Source of the DNA: Bacteroidota bacterium | GTDB taxonomy: Bacteria > Bacteroidota > Bacteroidia > Bacteroidales > Rikenellaceae | Direction of reading: 5' to 3' | NCBI GenBank assembly: GCA_023443765.1 | Contig: JAEZTA010000025.1 | Location: 1 to 54,059 of the forward strand | DNA length: 54,059 nucleotides | Shown: positions 9,030 through 16,202 of the stretch, in pieces | How the letters are laid out: each line of letters starts with the position of its first letter | Position numbering within the stretch: position 1 is the stretch's first letter | Program-made: the position numbers and the translations under genes | Notes under the pieces: model-generated | Database searches by the model: none | Seen by the model: only the letters and a program-made list of their open reading frames with translations | Told to the model about the DNA's origin: nothing

Positions 9030-10892
9030 ATGAAAAAAGGATTCATCCATTCGATATTCACCTTGCTGGCGGGCCTGCTGCTCCTGGGCTGGACCGGATG
9101 CACGCGCAGCCCCCGGCACACCTTCGAGATCACGGAAACCGGTTTCCGGATCGACGGCAAAGAAACCCTCCTGCGCAGCGGAGAGCTGCATTTCGACCGC
9201 ATCCCGCGCGAATACTGGCGGCACAGGCTTCAAATGACCAAGGCAATGGGCCTCAATGCCGTCAGCATCTACCTGTTCTGGAACAAAGTCGAGCCATACC
9301 CCGACCAGATCGACCGGCAGAACCTCGCCGACATGACCGAGTTCGTGAAAATGTGCCAGGAGGAGGGACTGTGGGTCATCCTGCGCCCCGGGCCTTACGT
9401 GTGCGCCGAATGGGACATGGGCGGCCTCCCGTGGTGGCTGCTGGCCAAAGACAGCGTCCGGCTGCGTTCGCGCGACCCCTATTTCCTCGAACGCGCCCGC
9501 AAATACCTCCGCCTGGTCGGTGAGACGCTCGCCCCGCTGCAGGTGACCGAAGGGGGCCCGATCCTGATGATGCAGGTCGAAAACGAATACGGCCACTACG
9601 GCACCGACACCGAATACCTCGGGCTGATCAAACAGTACATCACCGAGGCGGGTTTCCGCGTTCCGCTCTTCCAGTGCGACTACTACGCCCGCTTCGTCGA
9701 CCGCCGCGACGATCTCTTCTGCATGGCCAACTTCGGTACGTCGGAGGATCCTGCCGTGGCATTCGATTCGCTGCGGCGCGTGATGCCCGCAGGGCCGCTG
9801 ATGGTCGCCGAATACTACCCGGGATGGCTCGACCACTGGGGCGAACCCCACGGCACGGTTGCGACGGAGAAGGTGCTCAAAAACCTGCGCTATTTCCTCG
9901 ATAACGACTGTTCGTTCAACTTCTACATGCTCCACGGCGGAACCTCGTTCGGGATGTGGGCAGGCGCCAACCACCCGACCGAGCCGGGAGGCCGCTACCA
10001 GCCAACCACGTCGAGCTATGATTACGACGCACCGATCGGCGAAGCCGGTTGGGACACACCGAAGTACCACGCTATCCGGGAACTCATCGCCCGCTACCTG
10101 CCCGACGGGGAGACGCTGCCGGAAGTCCCGGCCCGCCCCGAAGTCATGGAGCTGCCCGAATTTACGCTCACCGAATCGGCCCTGCTGACCGACAACCTGC
10201 GGCAGATCGTCTCCGACGAAACCCCGCGCAACATGGAGGCCTACAACCAGGGATTCGGCTGTATCGTCTACAAGACAACCCTCCCGGCAGGAGGCGCGGC
10301 AACGCTGCAATTCGACCGGATCAACGACTTCGCGGTCGTCCTGCTCGACAACGCCCCGCTCGCGACCATCGACCGCCGCCTGGGCCAGAACTCGTGCGAA
10401 CTCCCGGCACGGAATGCCGAAGCGAAGCTGACGCTGGTCGTCGAAGCCATGGGACGCGTCAACTCCGACACCTACCTTCCCGACCGCAAGGGCATTCTCG
10501 GCGACGTTCTGCTGAAGGATGCCGAAGGGAGCCGTCCCCTGCGGAACTGGAACGTCTGCCCCGTCGCGCTCGACAACGAAAAAGCACCCGAACAGATCGC
10601 CTACACCCTCTCCGCACAGCCGCAGGCCCCAGCGTTCTACCGGGGACACTTCGAAGCCGCAGCGTGCCACGACACCTTCCTCGACATGAGTAACTGGGGC
10701 AAGGGACTGGTGTGGGTCAACGGCCACTGCCTCGGCCGCTACTGGAACATCGGCCCGACGCAGACGATGTACCTCCCGGGGCCGTGGCTCAGGGAAGGCA
10801 CGAATGAGATCGTGGTCCTCGACCTGCTCTCGCCCCGGAAACCCGCTCTGTGCGGCCGCACCACGCCGATCCTCGACCGGCTGGCCGACTGA
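9030..10892 (+). CDS. GH35 beta-galactosidase lipoprotein
   Basis: A 620-residue protein with a lipoprotein signal (residues 1-28, GWTGC). The GH35 fold is clear: GELHFDRIPREYWRHRLQ, then MGLNAVSIYLFWNKVEP, then LRPGPYVCAEWDMGGLPWWL. The acid/base is Glu 186 in ENEYG and the nucleophile is Glu 261 in VAEYYPGWLDHWGE. Downstream are the jelly-roll domains typical of the family, ending with GKGLVWVNGHCLGRYWNIGP. It removes terminal beta-linked galactose, most likely in the periplasm or at the membrane surface. Together with GH92 it points to a complex, host-like or plant-like galactosylated glycan. The gene is followed after 67 bases by a broken GH2 gene, another beta-galactosidase-type enzyme. 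Confidence 0.95.
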   Translation: MKKGFIHSIFTLLAGLLLLGWTGCTRSPRHTFEITETGFRIDGKETLLRSGELHFDRIPREYWRHRLQMTKAMGLNAVSIYLFWNKVEPYPDQIDRQNLADMTEFVKMCQEEGLWVILRPGPYVCAEWDMGGLPWWLLAKDSVRLRSRDPYFLERARKYLRLVGETLAPLQVTEGGPILMMQVENEYGHYGTDTEYLGLIKQYITEAGFRVPLFQCDYYARFVDRRDDLFCMANFGTSEDPAVAFDSLRRVMPAGPLMVAEYYPGWLDHWGEPHGTVATEKVLKNLRYFLDNDCSFNFYMLHGGTSFGMWAGANHPTEPGGRYQPTTSSYDYDAPIGEAGWDTPKYHAIRELIARYLPDGETLPEVPARPEVMELPEFTLTESALLTDNLRQIVSDETPRNMEAYNQGFGCIVYKTTLPAGGAATLQFDRINDFAVVLLDNAPLATIDRRLGQNSCELPARNAEAKLTLVVEAMGRVNSDTYLPDRKGILGDVLLKDAEGSRPLRNWNVCPVALDNEKAPEQIAYTLSAQPQAPAFYRGHFEAAACHDTFLDMSNWGKGLVWVNGHCLGRYWNIGPTQTMYLPGPWLREGTNEIVVLDLLSPRKPALCGRTTPILDRLAD

Positions 10893-10959
10893 TTCCGGAA
10901 ATGTGCGGCAGAACCGGCTGCACCGCGGAGGCCTGCAAAAACCGTAAAAAGCAAAAACG

Positions 10960-11835
10960 ATGTTGAAAAAATCGTTCCTGATACTGTTTGTCCTGACAGG
11001 CGTTGCCTGTCAGGACAAAGGCCCCGCCGCGAACGCACGGATTTCACGGTGGAATGGAAATTTACGCTCAATCCCGGCAGTGACTATTCGGCTCCGGAAG
11101 CCGACGATTCCGACTGGCGCGTAGTGAAACGACTGCCCTATTGCTCGGGGCTCTTCGTCTGGACGGGATTCGACTACCTCGGGGACCCCACTCCTTTCTG
11201 GTGGCTGTCACGCAGCTCCTATTTCGGCATCGTCGACCTTGCCGGATTCCCCAAAGACGCCTATTACATGTACCAAAGCGAATGGACGGACAAAACAATG
11301 CTCCACCTCTTTCCCCATTGGAACCGGACCGAGGGTGAAGAGGTCGACGTGTAGGCCTACTACAACAATGCCGACGAGGTAGAACTGTTCCTTAACGGCA
11401 AGAACCTCGGAACAAAGAGAAAGGAGAACAAGCAGTTTCACGTCTGATGGCGCGTACCGTTCACCGCCGGAACGATCAGGACCATCTCCCGTAAAAACGG
11501 GCAGGAGATGCTGACCCGGGAGATCCACACGGCGGGTTCGGCGGCGAATATCCGGCTGATGGCTGACGGCCGATCGCGGCGCGATCGACACCGACGGCAA
11601 CTTGGTCCCCGATGCCGACAACCTCGTCCGGTTCGATGTCGGAGGCAGCTGTTTCATAGCCAGCGTAAACAACGGGAGCCAGACCAACACGGAATCGTTC
11701 AAGGCTCCACAGCGCAAAGCGTTCCACGGCAAAGCCTTGGTGGTCCTGCAAAACAACGGCAGCAAAGGAACAGCGACCCTGACAGCCACTTCGGAAGGAT
11801 TAGCCACAGCGGCCATGACCGTCAGGGCGCGCTGA
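10960..11835 (+). pseudogene. GH2 beta-galactosidase-like gene, decayed
   Basis: The remnant starts with a good lipoprotein signal (MLKKSFLILFVLTGVACQD, frame of 10960). The frame then shifts before 11031 to one reading FTLNPGSDYSAPEADDSDWR, the start of a GH2 sugar-binding domain. Around 11120-11140 this jumps straight to GLFVWTGFDYLGDPTPFWW, the end of the GH2 catalytic barrel, so several hundred residues including both catalytic Glu are gone. Stops follow at 11352 (TAG) and 11445 (TGA), each probably from a Trp codon. A further frame change with loss of sequence lies near 11580-11600. The tail (11602-11835) matches the C-terminal DUF4982 and Ig-like region. No functional enzyme can be made. 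Confidence 0.9.
10987..11019. repeat. Perfect 15-base inverted repeat in the signal-peptide region of the GH2 remnant
   Basis: Bases 10987-11001 are exactly complementary to 11005-11019 around a 3-base loop (GTT). It encodes residues around FVLTGVACQDK and lies just upstream of the first frameshift. There is no T-run after it, so it is not a standard terminator. It could have promoted the nearby slippage or deletion. Confidence 0.9.
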
Positions 11836-12010
11836 TCCATCCGATGAGAATCGGCTCTATTCATCATCCGCTGGATTCAGTAGCCTTTCATTGCTTTTTT
11901 CGGCTAGACCACCAAGTTTCTGCTACATCATGTAACTGCGTAAAAAAGTGCAAATCTGTGGATAATAAGCCACATATCTGCATCGAAAGAAGATTAGGTA
12001 TTCACAGGAG

Positions 12011-12043
12011 CAGCCGGACTTAACAGTCCCGGCTGTTCTTTCT
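12011..12043 (+). terminator. Terminator closing PUL 1
   Basis: CAGCCGGACT (12011-12020), a TAAC loop, then AGT, one bulged C and CCGGCTG (12025-12035) form a strong stem, followed by TTCTTTCTATTATATT. It lies about 175 bases after the last remnant of the GH2 gene and is the natural end of the PUL 1 transcript. Confidence 0.75.
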
Positions 12044-12222
12044 ATTATATTATAGCCAGAATCTTTGTACCACCCCGATTATACCAACTGATTTTCCAAT
12101 AAATTACCCATATTTTCTTTCTTCAGACCAGTCATTTCCCATTGTAAGTATTTGTTAGGATATTTTTTTCGCACACTCCTCATAATCAGTAAATAAGCAA
12201 ACCATCGCAAGGTTTGAACAAG

Positions 12223-12254
12223 ATTGAATTACAGCTGTTTTTAACATATATTTG
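12223..12254 (+). promoter_or_regulatory. Bacteroidota-type promoter before the 12301 remnant
   Basis: TATATTTG (12247-12254) is a perfect match to the -7 consensus TAnnTTTG. ATTG (12223-12226) sits 20 bases upstream in place of the -33 TTTG. The predicted start of transcription is about 40 bases before the ATG at 12301. Confidence 0.6.
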
Positions 12255-12300
12255 TATAGCTTTTTAATTCCGCAATATAGTTTACCTAAAACAATACACG

Positions 12301-12510
12301 ATGAAAAAGTATTATGTTTTGCTGGTTTTGATAGGTACGATAATGCGAGTTGATGCTCAAAATACATCAACCCGAAATGATGCAAATAAGCCTCAACAAC
12401 GTGAAATTTATTCCGGAGAATCCCGATCAGCCGATTCAGACATGACCTTCGACGATAAAATGGTCCGGTTCGATGCGCTCTCCCATAACATTCGATATCG
12501 AGTATGGTAA
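12301..12510 (+). pseudogene. Truncated secreted-protein remnant
   Basis: A 69-codon frame starting MKKYYVLLVLIGTIMRVDAQ, a clear signal peptide (residues 1-20), followed by a polar segment ending RFDALSHNIRYRVW and a stop. The frame is not recognisable as a known family. Another frame (from about 12473) carries on with protein-like sequence without a proper start, which suggests a frameshift. Its low-GC bases differ from the neighbours. It has its own promoter, so a short peptide might still be made. It could instead be a genuine small secreted protein, but the abrupt end and the following rubble favour decay. Confidence 0.5.
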
Positions 12511-12705
12511 TTGCTGCGCCACACAAACTGTTGCTTATTACGACTCCCCCAATGGTTTATATGGAAATATAGGATCCATTCGAAACCGGACGATCTTCGG
12601 CCACCCGACGACCAATATGATACCTCGTCTCATTTCTGGCCAATCCCGGAAAAGCCCACTCCTTCCAGGTGAAAAATCCGACAATTTACCGGCATCTATC
12701 GCGGC
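12511..12705. other. Decayed coding sequence between the remnant and the PL8 gene
   Basis: Fragments of protein-like sequence occur in different plus-strand frames (for example YYDSPNGLYGNIGS around 12537-12578 and later pieces in another frame) with stops between them. No intact gene or clear terminator is seen. It probably belongs to the same lost gene as the 12301 remnant. Confidence 0.4.
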
Positions 12706-14751
12706 TCAGCCGGCTGGATTACTCACGGGCGGAAGTTTCCGGACCTGGATTCGGCCCCGATCAAGGATGTACAGAGCCGGCTCTAAGGCAGAAATTGTCC
12801 GGTCGCCGAGTACATACTCTCCCGACCGATGCACTACGACGCAGCATATTTTCCCGTATTCGACAGCCTGGCATCGGGCATCGTTCCGGAGGATTCGCAC
12901 AGTGGGTTTGCGGGCAAACCGGTCGGTCTGCTTCGCACTCCTGCACGGAAGAAAAGCATAGGCATAGCCGCCCGTTCCGGCCGGGTCGTGCTCGAACCAG
13001 CATTTGAAAACCCGACCCTGCTGGCTTTTATCCTTGTAGAACGGGTCGATCCGATCCCATTTTCCCTGCTGAATATCCGTGCTGACCACAATCGGAGCCC
13101 CGTCCAGCGACACATACCCCCGGCCGTCGTGATGCACCCACGGCAAGCCATCCCCGATTTCAGACATTTCGGAACTGACTACAGGACCTGCGAAATGCGT
13201 TTGGTCCAGGGCCGTCGTTATCCGGAATATCCGGGAATCGGACGAGCGGATGTCCGCACCCAGCGCCACGACGAGGTCCCCGAAAAAGAATACTGACTTG
13301 AGGGCGTGAAGTCCGTCCCGTTCGACCTCCATCGTCGTACACAGGATATCACCCGAAATCGCCCCTCCCACATGTCCGGAATGGTTTTTCCGCGCTTCGG
13401 GGGTTTTCTCGGTTTTCAGGGGAGCGCCGTCGTCGTAGGTCGTCGTTCCCGGAACCATCCGCCAATCCCAGTGGGCAAAGATGTTGTCGTACTCCCGGCC
13501 GTGCTGCATGAACAGCAGCGCCCCGTCGGCCGAAAAGTTGGCAAGGGTATTCTCCCCGTTCGTAAACTCGAATCCGATCGTGCGTTCCGAATGCATGCGG
13601 ATCGAGGCATACCACGTTGCGGTACGATAGATGCCGCAGTCCGAACGGTCGTAATAGCGGGGACCGCACAATCCTGCGGAACGACTGTCCGGGGTCAGCA
13701 TCTCTTTGGCAAACCGGCTGAAAACCCGGTATCCCGGTCTTTTCAGGGCTGCGATATTATCGGCGGCAATCGCTGCGGAACAGGCTTTTCCGGGACCGCT
13801 GTCGATGAATACCTGCCGACCGCAGAAACTGGGGTCCATCACACCCCGCCAGATACTCCGGCAGATTCCTTCGCACATGAGGTTTTCGATGACGGAACAC
13901 TGCTCGTCCGAAAACATGTAAGGCGTGCCATCGAGAACCCTGAGCCAAAATGAGATACCCTCGACATAGGCGAGTCCGTAGTTTCCGAACTGAATCTGGG
14001 GACCGTGCTGGTGAAACGACCAGTCCTCCTGGATTCCCTCGCCATCAGTGATGAAAATCTCTTCGGCGATCTGATCGCGGGCTTTGGCGACAAGGGCTTC
14101 ATCGTCGGTAAGCAGCCCACGCATCAGGTTGTTCCCGGCAAGCCAGACCTTATTCTGCCCGGTCATTCCGAAACGGGAACACGCGACGAGTTTCAGCCCT
14201 TCGTCCAACTCCCGGTCGGAAAGTTCATCGCGGATCAGCAGCAGAATCGCAGCGAGCTTTTTAGGCACCCCGATCTCCCCGTGCCACCAATTGAGCGACG
14301 ACGGTTTTTTCACATACCAGTATTCAAGCCCCTTGTGCAGCACCCCACCGATCCGTTCGTTGCGGTACCAGGCAGAAGAACGGTCGGCATAGAGCTTTGC
14401 CAGGGCATACATCCTCGTCAGATGGAGCGAGGGCTGCCACCGGCCTCTCGTATGGTCGTCATAGTCGATATCCGTCCAGAAACCACCTGCATCGAAAAGC
14501 CCGAGAAGCCGCCCGATCTCTGTATTCGGAAGGTGAACCGATGTATACAACTGAAGCAGCAGGACATCGTTGGCCCGTCCGTAGTCGGAATAACGGATGA
14601 ACCGCCCGGTCGCCTCCCCGTCCGGGGCATACGACATCACCGAAACATTGACAAAAGCCTCTTTCACGCGGTCGAGGTGACCGGCAAAAACTGTATGAAT
14701 CGTCGTAAAAAGGGCTAATGCAGCCAGGAAGGCCGTTCGTAAGGTTTTCAT
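12706..14751 (-). CDS. PL8 polysaccharide lyase (hyaluronate/chondroitin lyase family)
   Basis: A 681-residue secreted lyase. I chose the ATG at 14751 because it begins a clean signal peptide (residues 1-23, ending TVFA); the open frame runs 28 codons further upstream without one. PL8 enzymes split hyaluronan, chondroitin or xanthan by beta-elimination at uronic acids. The aromatic patch NWWHGEIGVP starts at Asn 154. The catalytic set is complete: Asn 200 (TGQN), His 249 and Tyr 258 (HQHGPQIQFGNYG), with the His-Tyr spacing of nine seen in the family. The C-terminal beta-sandwich region is full length. It diverges from GH88, which would process its unsaturated products. The exact substrate among glycosaminoglycans is not decided by sequence. 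Confidence 0.93.
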   Translation of the reverse strand: MKTLRTAFLAALALFTTIHTVFAGHLDRVKEAFVNVSVMSYAPDGEATGRFIRYSDYGRANDVLLLQLYTSVHLPNTEIGRLLGLFDAGGFWTDIDYDDHTRGRWQPSLHLTRMYALAKLYADRSSAWYRNERIGGVLHKGLEYWYVKKPSSLNWWHGEIGVPKKLAAILLLIRDELSDRELDEGLKLVACSRFGMTGQNKVWLAGNNLMRGLLTDDEALVAKARDQIAEEIFITDGEGIQEDWSFHQHGPQIQFGNYGLAYVEGISFWLRVLDGTPYMFSDEQCSVIENLMCEGICRSIWRGVMDPSFCGRQVFIDSGPGKACSAAIAADNIAALKRPGYRVFSRFAKEMLTPDSRSAGLCGPRYYDRSDCGIYRTATWYASIRMHSERTIGFEFTNGENTLANFSADGALLFMQHGREYDNIFAHWDWRMVPGTTTYDDGAPLKTEKTPEARKNHSGHVGGAISGDILCTTMEVERDGLHALKSVFFFGDLVVALGADIRSSDSRIFRITTALDQTHFAGPVVSSEMSEIGDGLPWVHHDGRGYVSLDGAPIVVSTDIQQGKWDRIDPFYKDKSQQGRVFKCWFEHDPAGTGGYAYAFLPCRSAKQTDRFARKPTVRILRNDARCQAVEYGKICCVVVHRSGEYVLGDRTISALEPALYILDRGRIQVRKLPPVSNPAG

Positions 14752-14821
14752 AATAACGTTCAGGGTACTTGTAAAACTAACCGATCCGCAGGCTGAAAGG
14801 CGGTCCGCAAATCGACATGCA

Positions 14822-14829
14822 CAAATATA
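14822..14829 (-). promoter_or_regulatory. -7 promoter element of the PL8 gene
   Basis: On the minus strand this reads TATATTTG, a perfect TAnnTTTG. It lies about 70 bases before the PL8 start. No clear -33 TTTG is seen at the usual distance, which is common for promoters that need an activator. Confidence 0.55.
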
Positions 14830-14877
14830 AGGCATTTAAAACTAAATAACCCGTCCGGACAACCCCGAAAATGGATT

Positions 14878-14904
14878 TTGACCGGATCAAGTTGACCTTT
14901 GACC
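14878..14904 (+). promoter_or_regulatory. Three TTGACC repeats, candidate HTCS operator
   Basis: TTGACC occurs at 14878, 14892 and 14899, so with start-to-start spacings of 14 and 7 bases. The cluster lies between the divergent -7 elements, 33 bases upstream of the one for GH88. AraC-type output domains of HTCS regulators commonly bind direct repeats next to PUL promoters. That the HTCS at 29721 binds here is inference. Confidence 0.4.
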
Positions 14905-14936
14905 CAATCGAATCCTTCCCGGAAGAATACAAAATC

Positions 14937-14944
14937 TAATTTTG
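14937..14944 (+). promoter_or_regulatory. -7 promoter element of the GH88-SusCD operon
   Basis: TAATTTTG matches TAnnTTTG exactly, 38 bases before the GH88 start codon. No good -33 element is at the usual 19-21 base distance, in line with activator-dependent transcription. Confidence 0.55.
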
Positions 14945-14982
14945 AGTAACGGAAAAACAACGTATAACCTACTGCCTAAAAC

Positions 14983-16188
14983 ATGAGAACCCAAATCTAC
15001 TGCACGGCATTGCTGTCGACTGCGCTGGTCGCGGGATGCACCCCCAAAGAGACGATGTCGGAACTCACCGACCGTGTGTTCGCCGTAGCCGCGGCCCAAT
15101 ACGAACAAATGGAGACCCGACTGACCGACGAAACGCTTCCGAGGTCGGTGGGGCCCGATGGAAAATTCATCAGTTCAGATATCCGCTGGTGGTGCAGCGG
15201 TTTCTACCCGGGGTCGCTCTGGTATATATATGAGTATACCGGCAACGGCACCTTCCGGGAACTGGCCGAAAAGAATACGTTCAAACTCTACCCCCTGAAG
15301 CACAAAGGCGCGGATCACGACCTGGGATTCCAGATGAACTGCAGTTTCGGCAACGCTTACCGGATCACCGGCGAGCAGAAATACCTCGAACCCATCCACA
15401 CCTCGGCACAGACCCTCGCCCGGCGGTTCTCGCCCGTGACAGGCGTCATCCGGAGCTGGGACTTCGTGCGCGAAGGCCGGGACTGGAAATACCCCGTGAT
15501 CATCGACAACATGATGAACCTCGAACACCTCTGCAATGCAGGCCTGCTGTTCGGGGACGACACCCTGAAGTCCATCGCGGTGACGCATGCCAACACGACC
15601 CTCTGCAACCATTTCCGGCCTGACTTCACGTGTTATCACCTGGTGGATTACGACCCGACGGACGGACATGTCCGCAGAAAGGAGACCGTGCAGGGTTTCA
15701 GCGACGAATCCGCCTGGGCACGGGGACAGGCCTGGGCCTTGTACGGATACACGATGATGTTCCGCCTCAGCGGATATGAATGTTACCTTAACCAGGCCGA
15801 GAACATCGCAGGAATGCTGTTGGAGCGGCTTCCGGACGACGGGATTCCCTACTGGGACTTCGACTCGGACCGCATTCCGGACGATCTGCGCGACGCTTCG
15901 GCAGCGGCAATCATGGCCTCGGCATTCGTCGACCTGAGTACCCTGACCAACAAACCCGACAGGAAGGCCGATTACCTGAAAATGGCCGAAAAGCAATTGC
16001 GGACACTCGCTTCAGACAATTATCTCGCCCGTCCCGGGGAAAACGGAAACTTCATCCTCAAGCACAGCGTGGGCTCCAAACCGGACAACCTCGAAGTCGA
16101 CGTACCGCTTACCTATGCGGACTACTATTTCCTGGAAGCCCTGCTGAAATACAAACATGCAACCCAAACAAAACCTATTAAAAACTAA
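14983..16188 (+). CDS. GH88 unsaturated glucuronyl hydrolase lipoprotein
   Basis: A 401-residue protein of normal GH88 length, with a lipoprotein signal (VAGCTPK, Cys 19). The enzyme hydrates and cleaves the 4,5-unsaturated uronic acid that lyases leave on oligosaccharide ends. The two catalytic Asp of the family are present: Asp 113 in HDLGF and Asp 175 in DNMMN, about 60 residues apart as in Bacillus UGL. Also present are DESAWARGQAWALYGY and DGIPYWDFDSD. It is the first gene of the plus-strand operon, divergent from PL8 and 14 bases before SusC, which ties PUL 2 to lyase-cleaved uronic-acid glycans. The lipobox suggests a periplasm-facing membrane location. Confidence 0.95.
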   Translation: MRTQIYCTALLSTALVAGCTPKETMSELTDRVFAVAAAQYEQMETRLTDETLPRSVGPDGKFISSDIRWWCSGFYPGSLWYIYEYTGNGTFRELAEKNTFKLYPLKHKGADHDLGFQMNCSFGNAYRITGEQKYLEPIHTSAQTLARRFSPVTGVIRSWDFVREGRDWKYPVIIDNMMNLEHLCNAGLLFGDDTLKSIAVTHANTTLCNHFRPDFTCYHLVDYDPTDGHVRRKETVQGFSDESAWARGQAWALYGYTMMFRLSGYECYLNQAENIAGMLLERLPDDGIPYWDFDSDRIPDDLRDASAAAIMASAFVDLSTLTNKPDRKADYLKMAEKQLRTLASDNYLARPGENGNFILKHSVGSKPDNLEVDVPLTYADYYFLEALLKYKHATQTKPIKN

Positions 16189-16202
16189 CAACGTGTGTCA
16201 TT

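Larger units (their letters stand above)
11836..12300. other. Intergenic low-GC stretch between PUL 1 and the next remnant
   Basis: No gene is seen in these 465 bases. Base composition is clearly richer in A and T than in the flanking PULs. It contains the PUL 1 terminator (12011-12043) and a promoter (12223-12254), each listed separately. The rest shows nothing recognisable. Confidence 0.7.

Noticed and set aside
10987..11019. Invertible promoter or recombinase site in the 15-base palindrome
   Set aside because: It is a single hairpin with a 3-base loop, inside a coding region; there is no second copy flanking a segment and no recombinase gene in the window.
12473..12961. Plus-strand frame with a possible protein overlapping the PL8 gene
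   Set aside because: Only its first part may belong to the decayed gene; the rest is antisense to PL8 coding sequence. It lacks a start with a ribosome-binding site.
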